From assembly GCA_964460935.1 (NCBI GenBank), contig CAYWSM010000091.1:1-23761 (forward strand): a stretch of 23,761 nucleotides of DNA, read 5' to 3'. The stretch comes from DATMXP01 sp964460935. GTDB lineage: Bacteria; Acidobacteriota; Terriglobia; Terriglobales; Acidobacteriaceae. Below are positions 15,792-22,864 of the stretch, in pieces; positions within the stretch are counted from its first letter, which is position 1; each line of letters opens with the position of its first letter. The notes beneath the pieces were generated by a model. It was given only the letters and a program-made list of their open reading frames with translations. It did not search any database and had not been told where the DNA came from. The position numbers and the translations under genes were made by a program.

Positions 15792-17018
15792 ATGCCTACG
15801 CTGGAACACATGGTCGATACACCGCTTCGTACGCAAGAATTCGTTGAACTCGAAAACCAGTACGGGGCTCATAACTATCATCCTCTGGACGTCATTATCG
15901 AGCGCGCCGAGGGCGTGTGGGTGTATGACGTTGAGGGGAAAAAGTATCTCGACTGTCTGGCGTCGTATTCGGCGGTGAACCAGGGACACTGCCATCCGAA
16001 GCTGCTACAGACGCTGATCGACCAGGCGCACAAGGTGACATTGACTTCTCGGGCCTTCCGGAACGAGCAACTACCACTACTTTACAAAGAGCTGCATGAC
16101 CTAACCGGGTTCGATATGACTCTACCTATGAACTCGGGCGCCGAAGCCGTTGAAACCGCTGTGAAGACGGCCCGCAAATGGGGATACCAGGTGAAGGGCA
16201 TTCCCGAAGGTAAGGCCGAGATCATTGTGTGCGCGAACAATTTTCATGGGCGCACGGTCACGATCGTCAGCTTTTCGAGCGATGAGCAGTATCGCTATGG
16301 CTTTGGGCCATTCACGCCGGGTTTCAAGATCATCCCGTATGGCGATGTGGAGGCATTGAAGGCGGCCATCACACCAAACACCTGCGCGTTTCTGGTGGAG
16401 CCGATCCAGGGTGAGGCGGGGATCATCATTCCGCCGGAGGGATTCCTAAGAAAGGCAGCAGAGATATGCAAGCAAAATCGGGTGTTGCTGATGACAGACG
16501 AAATCCAGTCAGGTCTAGGCCGCACGGGCAAGCTGTTCGCCTATATGCATGAAGGAATCCGGCCCGACTTGCTGATCGTCGGCAAGGCACTGAGCGGCGG
16601 GTTCTATCCGGTGTCGGCGGTACTTTCGTCCAAGGAGATTCTCGGTGTGTTTCAGCCTGGGGATCATGGGAGCACGTTTGGCGGCAATCCGTTGGGCTGT
16701 GCGGTGGCGAGGATGGCGCTTCGTGTCCTGATCGACGAGAAGATGATCGAACGTTCGGCTGAGAATGGCACCTACTTCCTGAATAAACTGAAGACGCTGC
16801 GGAGTCCGAAGCTGAAAGAAGTGCGTGGACGTGGACTTTGGATTGGCATTGAAATGACTGAAGCGGCGCGCCCGTACTGCGAAGCGCTCAAACTGGAAGG
16901 CGTGCTTTGCAAGGAGACGCATGACAGGGTGATTCGGATTGCGCCACCCTTGGTGATCACTCGCGAGGAGATCGACTGGGCGTTCGAGAAGATCAAGAAG
17001 GTGATTGAGAGGGGATAG
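15792..17018 (+). CDS. rocD: Ornithine aminotransferase
   Basis: 408 residues from ATG 15792 (GAGG five to six bases upstream); a TTG eight codons earlier is the only alternative. This is a class III PLP aminotransferase: CLASYSAVNQGH (55-66) is the ornithine-aminotransferase signature, NSGAEAVETA (114-123) binds the cofactor phosphate, TDEIQSGLGRTG (235-246) holds the PLP-contacting Asp and Lys265 in GKALSGG is the Schiff-base lysine. It converts ornithine and 2-oxoglutarate to glutamate-5-semialdehyde and glutamate, which continues the path from citrulline via OTC towards proline or glutamate. The stop codon TAG is part of a G-rich GGGGATAGG repeat, so the last two or three codons may have been changed by repeat insertion. 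Confidence in OAT over acetylornithine aminotransferase is high from the YSAVNQGH motif. Confidence 0.92.
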   Translation: MPTLEHMVDTPLRTQEFVELENQYGAHNYHPLDVIIERAEGVWVYDVEGKKYLDCLASYSAVNQGHCHPKLLQTLIDQAHKVTLTSRAFRNEQLPLLYKELHDLTGFDMTLPMNSGAEAVETAVKTARKWGYQVKGIPEGKAEIIVCANNFHGRTVTIVSFSSDEQYRYGFGPFTPGFKIIPYGDVEALKAAITPNTCAFLVEPIQGEAGIIIPPEGFLRKAAEICKQNRVLLMTDEIQSGLGRTGKLFAYMHEGIRPDLLIVGKALSGGFYPVSAVLSSKEILGVFQPGDHGSTFGGNPLGCAVARMALRVLIDEKMIERSAENGTYFLNKLKTLRSPKLKEVRGRGLWIGIEMTEAARPYCEALKLEGVLCKETHDRVIRIAPPLVITREEIDWAFEKIKKVIERG

Positions 17019-17047
17019 GAGCTAGGGGATAGGGGGTAGGGGATAGG
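17007..17047. repeat. G-rich GGGGATAGG repeat, third copy, spanning the rocD stop codon
   Basis: Four G-runs (17011-17014, 17025-17028, 17032-17036, 17039-17042) are separated by short loops; three of them by only two or three bases. It matches the flanks of the four-helix cassette 3.2 kb upstream, but no four-helix gene adjoins this copy. G-quadruplex formation in the rocD mRNA end is possible. Confidence 0.7.
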
Positions 17048-17056
17048 AAGACAGAT

Positions 17057-17080
17057 CGCCTGAACCGTTGGTTTCAGGCG
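17057..17080. other. Perfect 8-bp hairpin after rocD
   Basis: CGCCTGAA and TTCAGGCG are separated by eight bases; no T-run follows. It may be part of the rocD transcript end together with the terminator at 17134. Confidence 0.5.
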
Positions 17081-17133
17081 TTCTGGATTGAGATCCATCT
17101 CTGCTGAGGAATATATGCTATGCATTCCGGGCC

Positions 17134-17160
17134 GGGCAGAAATGCCTGCCCTTTTATTTT
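17134..17160 (+). terminator. Intrinsic terminator downstream of rocD
   Basis: GGGCAG and CTGCCC form a stem around a six-base loop, followed directly by TTTTATTTT. This is the likely end of the carbamoyl-phosphate cluster transcript, 68 bases before the ada ATG. Confidence 0.7.
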
Positions 17161-17227
17161 GTCCGCAAGGTTCGGATATTGCTGCTAAACCAGCCTGCCT
17201 AGAATCCCGCATGAGAGGAGAATTATC

Positions 17228-18331
17228 ATGCAGGTAGAGCAGGTGGGACCTATCCTGGTGGCCAAGAAATCAGAGACGAGGAATGACGAGCATGCGTGGG
17301 AGGCGGTGCTGGGACGCGACCGCCGGTACGACGGCATGTTCGTGTATGCAGTGCGATCAACGGGTGTGTACTGCCGGCCGTCGTGTCCATCGCGGCGTCC
17401 ACGGCGCGAGATGGTGGAGTTCTTCGAACAGCCGCAACAAGCCGAACTCGCGGGGTTCCGCTCGTGCCGGCGTTGCCGTCCGACAGAATTGAATGGTGAG
17501 CGCGAGTTGCCGCAGGTGATTACGCGGGTGTGCCGATTCATTGACGACATCATCGATGAGGGGCCGACGCTCAATCGCCTGGCGGAAGTTGCCGGTGTGA
17601 GTTCATTCCATTTACAGCGAACGTTCAAAGCCGCCTTGGGAATTTCTCCGCGACAGTACGCTGAGCTGAAGCGGTTTCTGCGGTTCAAGTCTCGTTTGCA
17701 AAGCGGCGATGACGTAACCACTGCGATGTATGAGGCAGGATTCAATTCGCCGAGCCGATTGTATGAACGCTCGACCTCGTCGCTGGGCATGACGCCTTCG
17801 ACCTATCGCGCAGGAGGGCCTGGACAGAAGATTCGTTACACGCTGGCGGATTCATGGCTAGGGCGAGTCTTAATTGCCGCAACAGATAAAGGTGTTTGCG
17901 CGGTGCGTATCGGTGATTCCGATCGAAAACTGGAAGCGATGTTGCGCGATGAATTCGAAAAGGCGGAGATCACACGCGATGATGAGGAACTCGCGCCATA
18001 TATGCGTGAGATCGTGAGCGCCGCGGAAGGGAAAGGCGTCGTACACGAGATCCCGCTGGACATCCGGCATACGGCGTTTCAGTGGAAGGTGTGGCAAGCG
18101 CTACGGAGTATCAAACTGGGAGAGACTCGGAGCTACCAGGAGGTCGCGAAGGCAATCGGCGAACCGAGAGCGGTTCGGGCCGTGGCCAATGCATGCGCGT
18201 CGAATCCAGTGGCGCTGGTGATTCCCTGCCATCGTGTGGTGCGTACGAATGGCAATCTCGGCGGATATCGTTGGGGCACGGAGCGCAAGCAGCGGCTACT
18301 CGCGAAAGAACAGGAGAGCAAGAAGAAGTGA
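17228..18331 (+). CDS. ada: Bifunctional DNA repair methyltransferase / transcriptional regulator Ada
   Basis: 367 residues, close to E. coli Ada (354); AGAGGAGAA precedes the ATG. Domain order is complete. The N-terminal zinc domain has Cys49, Cys53, Cys80 and Cys83 (VYCRPSCPSR ... SCRRC), of which Cys49 accepts methyl groups from phosphotriesters. An AraC-type double helix-turn-helix spans about 96-195. The C-terminal methylguanine methyltransferase holds the suicide cysteine Cys334 in NPVALVIPCHRVV with GGYRWG downstream. Methylated Ada activates its own promoter; a weak candidate (TTGCTG, 15 bases, TAGAAT at 17200-17205) lies just upstream, but no clear Ada box is seen. The stop codon overlaps the start of the glutaredoxin gene. 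Confidence 0.95.
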   Translation: MQVEQVGPILVAKKSETRNDEHAWEAVLGRDRRYDGMFVYAVRSTGVYCRPSCPSRRPRREMVEFFEQPQQAELAGFRSCRRCRPTELNGERELPQVITRVCRFIDDIIDEGPTLNRLAEVAGVSSFHLQRTFKAALGISPRQYAELKRFLRFKSRLQSGDDVTTAMYEAGFNSPSRLYERSTSSLGMTPSTYRAGGPGQKIRYTLADSWLGRVLIAATDKGVCAVRIGDSDRKLEAMLRDEFEKAEITRDDEELAPYMREIVSAAEGKGVVHEIPLDIRHTAFQWKVWQALRSIKLGETRSYQEVAKAIGEPRAVRAVANACASNPVALVIPCHRVVRTNGNLGGYRWGTERKQRLLAKEQESKKK

Positions 18332-18558
18332 AGGTAATCGTTTACACCTCGACCGATTGTTCAGCGTGCCGAACGGTAAAAGAGTTCCTTGCGATGCATC
18401 ACGTGGATTTCGAGGAGCGGAGCCTGGGGAATCCGGTGTATCTCGAGGAACTTGGAGAACGGTACGGAGCATACTCTGCTCCGTCTGTCATCGTTAATGA
18501 CAATCTGGTAGAGGGTGGGTTGCCGGGAATTGCGGAGGCGGTGGGGATAGAGCTGTAG
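18328..18558 (+). CDS. Glutaredoxin-like small redox protein
   Basis: 76 residues from a GTG start that overlaps the ada stop (GTGA), with AGGAG about eleven bases upstream; no ATG gives the conserved N-terminus. VIVYTSTDCSACRTVKEFL places the redox pair Cys11-Cys14 at the end of strand one, as in NrdH/glutaredoxin-fold proteins; the cis-proline is in YSAPSVIVND and the GG near LVEGGLPG fits the glutathione/thiol side. CSAC is unlike the CPYC of classical glutaredoxins. Coupling to ada suggests co-expression during alkylation stress, where a thiol reductant could support cysteine-based repair; that is inference. The 28-base repeat follows its stop codon. Confidence 0.85.
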   Translation: MKVIVYTSTDCSACRTVKEFLAMHHVDFEERSLGNPVYLEELGERYGAYSAPSVIVNDNLVEGGLPGIAEAVGIEL

Positions 18559-18581
18559 TGGCGTTGATGCGCGAAATTCAG

Positions 18582-18609
18582 AGATGCTTCGCTGCGCTCA
18601 GCATGACCT
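18582..18609. repeat. 28-base dispersed repeat, copy 2
   Basis: Identical over 28 bases to 2139-2166. It lies 23 bases after the glutaredoxin stop and 16 bases before the 3' end of the convergent npdG gene, so it sits where two transcripts meet. Confidence 0.8.
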
Positions 18610-18625
18610 TGTTTTCAACTCTTAC

Positions 18626-19318
18626 TTAGACGGAGCGTCGTGACGGTTCATCCAATCCGGTGATGCGTATTCCGGCGCTATGGGACTTATGGCGGATGTT
18701 GAGGGTGATCAGTAGGGCCGTGATCTGTTCCACGATGTGAGCGTTCTCGAGTGCTCCGCCATCGAGAGCACGAAGACCGGGGATCTGGTGTACCAGTTCG
18801 GTTACAACTTCGCGTGCTTTCGGATCGTCGGTGCAGATGATGACGTCGCATTCCAGGGGGCGCGTGTCGTTAAGTAGATCCGCCGAGACATTTTGGAAGG
18901 CGGCCACAACGGGAATTTCGGCAGGGAGGGACGCTGCCGCTTGCTGCGCGGCGGAGCCGTCCCAGACACCTATCGTTTGCGTTACTTTACCGCCGACAGC
19001 AGTAGCAAGCGGGACGGAAGCGTCAATCACGATCGCTCCGGGTTTGATAGCGGCCTTGATATGCCGGATGGTGGCGGCGTGTGCCTGGAAGGGCACGGTC
19101 AACACAACCACATCCGCGCCCGTGACGGCCTGTAGGTTTTCGGCACCGCTGACCTGACAATCCCCGCCGACTTCTTTCTGAAGCTTATCGGCGGCGGCTA
19201 GGGCGCGTTGCTCATCGCGCGAGCCGATGACGATGTGTTCGCCGGCGCGAGCCCAGCGAAGGGCCAATCCGTAGCCTTCCGATCCAGTGCCGCCGACGAT
19301 CGCGATTTTTCGTGTCAT
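18626..19318 (-). CDS. npdG: NADPH-dependent F420 reductase
   Basis: 230 residues from ATG 19318, which overlaps the cofH stop (TGATG). The N-terminal Rossmann motif IVGGTGSEGYGLALRWARAG (7-26) followed by IGSR (31-34) is the signature of F420H2:NADP oxidoreductase (Fno/NpdG), where Ser33 and Arg34 hold the NADP 2'-phosphate. The enzyme moves hydride between NADPH and F420 and supplies reduced F420 to other enzymes. It is the last gene of the minus-strand F420 operon. The upstream extension to 19513 would lie inside cofH in another frame and is rejected. Length is normal (about 220-230). Confidence 0.92.
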   Translation of the reverse strand: MTRKIAIVGGTGSEGYGLALRWARAGEHIVIGSRDEQRALAAADKLQKEVGGDCQVSGAENLQAVTGADVVVLTVPFQAHAATIRHIKAAIKPGAIVIDASVPLATAVGGKVTQTIGVWDGSAAQQAAASLPAEIPVVAAFQNVSADLLNDTRPLECDVIICTDDPKAREVVTELVHQIPGLRALDGGALENAHIVEQITALLITLNIRHKSHSAGIRITGLDEPSRRSV

Positions 19319-20502
19319 CAGGCCACCACCTCGAGGCGAGGTGTGATTTTGGTGTACGTGGTGTTGCGCTGCGCGGGGATGCGGCCCAGCGCGCGGATGC
19401 GTTCGTCGAACTCGTCGGGGCTGACGTACTGTCCGGAGGTCGATCCGGCCAGCCGCGAGATATTCTCTTCCATAAGCGTGCCGCCGAAATCGTTGGCTCC
19501 GGCTTGCAGGCACTGCTCAGTCATCTCGTGCGAAAGTTTCACCCAGGATACTTGCAGGTTGTTGATGCTGCCGGCGAGCATGATGCGTCCGAGAGCGTGA
19601 ATGCGAATGTGCTCTTCGGGCGTCGGGCCGGGACGCGAGATACCCTCGAGGAAGATTCGCGTGTTGTTGTGTATGAAGCCGAGGGGAACGAACTCGGTGA
19701 AACCGCCGGTAACGGCCTGAATACGGCGGAACATCAGCAACTGATCGACCCAATGCTCCGGCGATTCAACATGTCCGTACATCAGCGTGCTGGTGGTGCG
19801 GATCCCGAGCAGGTGCGCAGTGCGGATGATTTCTTCCCACTTGATGGCGTTCAGTTTGTACTTCGAGATCAGGTGGCGAACGTCGTCGTGAAGAATTTCA
19901 GCGGCGGTTCCGGGCAACGTGTCGAGGCCGTTGTCGCGCAACATGGCCAAATAGTCTCGAGTCGTCATGCCAGTTAGCTGTACCCCATACGTTACTTCCA
20001 TGGGCGAGAAGGCATGAGTGTGCATATCGGGGACGGCTTCCTTGACCGCGCGTAGGACGTCCCGATAGTAAAACTTGGGGAGACCATGCGGAAGTCCGCC
20101 CTGGATACAGACTTCCGTCGCTCCGAGGAGATGGGCTTCGACAGCCTTTTGCGCGATCTGTTCCGGCGAGTAGAAGTTAGCTTCGGGGTGATTGGGGCCG
20201 CGGAAGAAAGCGCAAAACTTGCATCCGACAAAACAGACGTTTGTAAAGTTTATGTTACGGTTAACAACATAGGTGATGGTATCGCCGACCAGTTGTTTCC
20301 GCAACAGGTCGGCGGTGGCAGCCATGGCAATCAGATCGTCGCCATTTGCCTGTGCCAGCCGTAAACATTCTTCACGAGAAAGGCTCTGGCCATTGGCCTG
20401 AGCGAGCACATTTTCGAGCGGACGGCGTACTTCGTCAGAAATGCGTGGTGCGAGTTCGTTCCAAACAGTTGCTGCATCCCAAGGCTGGGGTAGTATTTGC
20501 AT
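19318..20502 (-). CDS. cofH: FO synthase subunit 2 (radical SAM)
   Basis: 394 residues from ATG 20502, with GAGG six bases upstream in the cofE stop region; the open frame further up runs through cofE and is not used. The radical-SAM cluster motif is CFVGCKFC (Cys90, Cys94, Cys97), embedded in NINFTNVCFVGCKFCAFF, typical of CofH/MqnC-like enzymes. GGLPHGLPKFYY, HAFSPMEV and LPGTAAEIL are CofH-type. CofH joins a tyrosine-derived radical to 5-amino-6-ribitylaminouracil; CofG then closes the ring to give FO. MqnE and MqnC of menaquinone synthesis are relatives, but the cof neighbours settle the assignment. Confidence 0.93.
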   Translation of the reverse strand: MQILPQPWDAATVWNELAPRISDEVRRPLENVLAQANGQSLSREECLRLAQANGDDLIAMAATADLLRKQLVGDTITYVVNRNINFTNVCFVGCKFCAFFRGPNHPEANFYSPEQIAQKAVEAHLLGATEVCIQGGLPHGLPKFYYRDVLRAVKEAVPDMHTHAFSPMEVTYGVQLTGMTTRDYLAMLRDNGLDTLPGTAAEILHDDVRHLISKYKLNAIKWEEIIRTAHLLGIRTTSTLMYGHVESPEHWVDQLLMFRRIQAVTGGFTEFVPLGFIHNNTRIFLEGISRPGPTPEEHIRIHALGRIMLAGSINNLQVSWVKLSHEMTEQCLQAGANDFGGTLMEENISRLAGSTSGQYVSPDEFDERIRALGRIPAQRNTTYTKITPRLEVVA

Positions 20503-20509
20503 AATTGCC

Positions 20510-21259
20510 TCAACGAAACATGTCACGTTCACGAGCGCGGATGAGATCGCGAGCACGGCCACGTCCGGCCTCGAATGGGTAACCTCGAATGATACACGCT
20601 GGAATACGCGTGAGTTTGCCGCAGGCGAGCCCAGCCATTCCGGCCAGTTCGTCGGCGGCGGCTTCCAATGTAACTTTAAGTTTATATCCGTAAGGATCGC
20701 GAGCGCCGCGAGAATCGCGAAATGGGCCCATGCCGGAGATTCCAATGGCAACTTCCGTAAGGCCCTCGCGCCAGGCGCGGCCGAAGCTATCCGTGATGAT
20801 GACGGGAACGGAGAATCCCAGTTTCCTCTTCAGTGCACGGTGGATATCCTGAGCTGATTTATCGGGATCGTGTGGAAGAAGTACAACGCTGTTGCCGCCG
20901 TCAACATTCGATGCATCAACACCGCTGTTGGCGCAGACAAAACCGTGCGGCGTCTCAGTTATGGTTACGCCGTGATGCTGTCGAAGGATGCTGCCCTGGT
21001 CCCATGCAATCTGCGTCAAGCGTGGATCGAGTTTATATTTCCGCGCCCACGATGCTGCCTTGCGCGATGGCTTGATGGAAGCGAGCGGCACGATCAGTCC
21101 TTCGGATTTGGACACAATTTTGTGCGTAATGACTAGGACGTCGCCAGGTTGAAGCTTCCGCCGTTTCTTATCCAGTGCGGTGAGGATGAGCATCGCGACA
21201 TCGTCGTCCGGACGGACTTCACCGATGCCTTCAACGGGAATGGCGCGGATCTCAGGCAT
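20510..21259 (-). CDS. cofE: Coenzyme F420:L-glutamate ligase
   Basis: 249 residues, the archaeal stand-alone CofE length, without the C-terminal nitroreductase domain of actinobacterial FbiB. Motifs are GDVLVITHKIVSKSEG (about 39-54), ETPHGFVCANSGVDASNVDGG (metal and GTP region) and ITDSFGRAWREGLTEVAIG. It adds one or more glutamates to F420-0 using GTP. It overlaps cofC by eight bases (21252-21259) and ends seven bases before cofH, so it is co-translated in the operon. Confidence 0.93.
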   Translation of the reverse strand: MPEIRAIPVEGIGEVRPDDDVAMLILTALDKKRRKLQPGDVLVITHKIVSKSEGLIVPLASIKPSRKAASWARKYKLDPRLTQIAWDQGSILRQHHGVTITETPHGFVCANSGVDASNVDGGNSVVLLPHDPDKSAQDIHRALKRKLGFSVPVIITDSFGRAWREGLTEVAIGISGMGPFRDSRGARDPYGYKLKVTLEAAADELAGMAGLACGKLTRIPACIIRGYPFEAGRGRARDLIRARERDMFR

Positions 21260-21911
21260 GAGCCGCCTGTTCGAGTCGCGCGTGAATCTGCCAATCGAGA
21301 AGAAGGCGCTGCGCGCGACAGCGGATCGGTTGCGTCAGAAGAGTGGTGAGATCATCGGGACCATCAACATCGATCGCGATTCCCAGGAGACCGGTCAGAA
21401 CGATCAGTTCCTCGCCAGTAGCGCGAGCGGCAGTGAGGTGGGGTTGGAGGCTGTCGTTGCCGAAGCGGAGTGGAATAAGGTCAGCGGGGCGCCGCAGAAT
21501 TCCGTTTGTTCCGCGATTGTCTCCGGCCGGTACAACTACACATCCGCGACTCGGCATGGTATGGAGCACTGCGCGAACTTCTTCTGCAGTAATTAGTGGA
21601 ACGTCTGCCGGGAAAACCACCGAAAACTCGCTGCCATTATTCAAACAGAAGGAAGTCGCGAGTTCGATTGCCGCGGTTTCGCCAGCCTGTACGTCGTCGA
21701 AGATGATGGTGAACTTGCGCGCTTTCGCCTGCTGCGAAGCCCACAAATCGCCGCTCACAACGGCTACACCGGGATCGGAGGCAAACGGTGCGAGTGCGTC
21801 AAAGACATCTTCCGCCATGGCCTGCGCAAGTTGTGTGCGCTCTGCGGGCGAAAGAATTGGCGACAGGCGCGACTTGGCGCCGCGAAGGTCCTTGATCGGG
21901 ACCAGGATCAT
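21252..21911 (-). CDS. cofC: 2-phospho-L-lactate (or phosphoenolpyruvate) guanylyltransferase
   Basis: 219 residues. The N-terminus MILVPIKDLRGAKSRLSPILSP is the nucleotidyltransferase signature of CofC/FbiD; FPADVPLI and NRGTNGILRRP are further family motifs. It activates a three-carbon phospho-acid with GTP for transfer to FO by CofD. Whether the acid is 2-phospholactate, phosphoenolpyruvate or 3-phosphoglycerate varies between lineages and cannot be told from the motifs seen here. It overlaps cofD by four bases (ATGA) and cofE by eight. Confidence 0.92.
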   Translation of the reverse strand: MILVPIKDLRGAKSRLSPILSPAERTQLAQAMAEDVFDALAPFASDPGVAVVSGDLWASQQAKARKFTIIFDDVQAGETAAIELATSFCLNNGSEFSVVFPADVPLITAEEVRAVLHTMPSRGCVVVPAGDNRGTNGILRRPADLIPLRFGNDSLQPHLTAARATGEELIVLTGLLGIAIDVDGPDDLTTLLTQPIRCRAQRLLLDWQIHARLEQAAHA

Positions 21912-22846
21912 CGCGCAACCTCGCGATCGAGCGCGGCAAGCGCGAACTTTGCCAAGGCGATTTTATCCGCATCGGACTTCATGACCGTGTTAGTGAACGC
22001 GGCGTGAACCTCTTTCGACTCGATCTCGCGGCGGGCGGATTCGTCCCGTGAGTCGGCGATCAAAACGTCGAGCAAACCACGATAAGCCTCTGCGACTCCG
22101 GCTGCGGAAACGACGTGGCCGCGCATCTTCAGCATGTCTGCGGCTGGGCCCGAAACAGCAGCGTTGCCCACGATTGGACTGACGGCGATCACCTGTGCGG
22201 TTGTGCAGCGCAGAGCGTCACGAACTCCGGGAACGGAAAGAATGGGCCCAATGCTGGTGATGGGATTGCTTGGAGCGATGAACACAATATCGGAGTGAAT
22301 AAGGGACTGAAGAACGCCGGGTGCGGTGGCGGCGTTTTTTGCTCCGTGGAACTGGACGTCGATCACCGTCGGCTGCCAGTGTTCGCGGACAAAATATTCC
22401 TGAAACGAGAGATCGCCTTTGGGCGTGCGGATGATGGTCTGCACCCGGTCGTCGGACATCGGCAGCAAACGCTGTTTTACTCCAATGGCACGACAGAGTT
22501 CGGAAGTCGCCTCGGTGAGCGTCTTGCCGGAACCGAGCAGTTGTGTGCGCCGGAGATGAGTGGCAAGGTCGAGATCGCCCAACTGAAACCATGCCTCTGC
22601 GCCGAGCGAACGCATGCGTTCCAGGCAGCGGAAGCTATCGTCGTCATAGCCCCAACCGCGCTCGCGGCAAAGTTTGCCCGCGAGCGCGTACATAACGCTG
22701 TCGAGGTCGGGGGAGACGTGCAGTCCCCACCAGTTCAGGTCGTCACCGGTATTGACAACCACAGTGAGCTGCTCGGGTGGGACAATCTGGGCCAGTCCCC
22801 AAACGAACTTGGCGCCGCCGGTACCTCCAGTTAGTACGGTAATCAT
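21908..22846 (-). CDS. cofD: 2-phospho-L-lactate transferase
   Basis: 312 residues. The N-terminus VLTGGTGGAKFVWGL (about 4-18) binds the nucleotide-activated donor; VVNTGDDL, SPDLDSVMYALAG, ARTP-like IIRTPKGDLSFQEYFV and IAPSNPITSIGPIL follow, all typical of CofD/FbiA. It transfers the phospho-three-carbon unit from the CofC product to FO, giving F420-0 or dehydro-F420-0. The ATG is 18 bases after the cofG stop. Confidence 0.93.
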   Translation of the reverse strand: MITVLTGGTGGAKFVWGLAQIVPPEQLTVVVNTGDDLNWWGLHVSPDLDSVMYALAGKLCRERGWGYDDDSFRCLERMRSLGAEAWFQLGDLDLATHLRRTQLLGSGKTLTEATSELCRAIGVKQRLLPMSDDRVQTIIRTPKGDLSFQEYFVREHWQPTVIDVQFHGAKNAATAPGVLQSLIHSDIVFIAPSNPITSIGPILSVPGVRDALRCTTAQVIAVSPIVGNAAVSGPAADMLKMRGHVVSAAGVAEAYRGLLDVLIADSRDESARREIESKEVHAAFTNTVMKSDADKIALAKFALAALDREVAR

Positions 22847-22864
22847 CAGTGGTGTCCGCAGAAA

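Noticed and set aside
19318..20751. CofH with an 83-residue N-terminal extension
   Set aside because: The extension is encoded within cofE in another frame; ATG 20502 has a ribosome site and gives the family's normal N-terminus.
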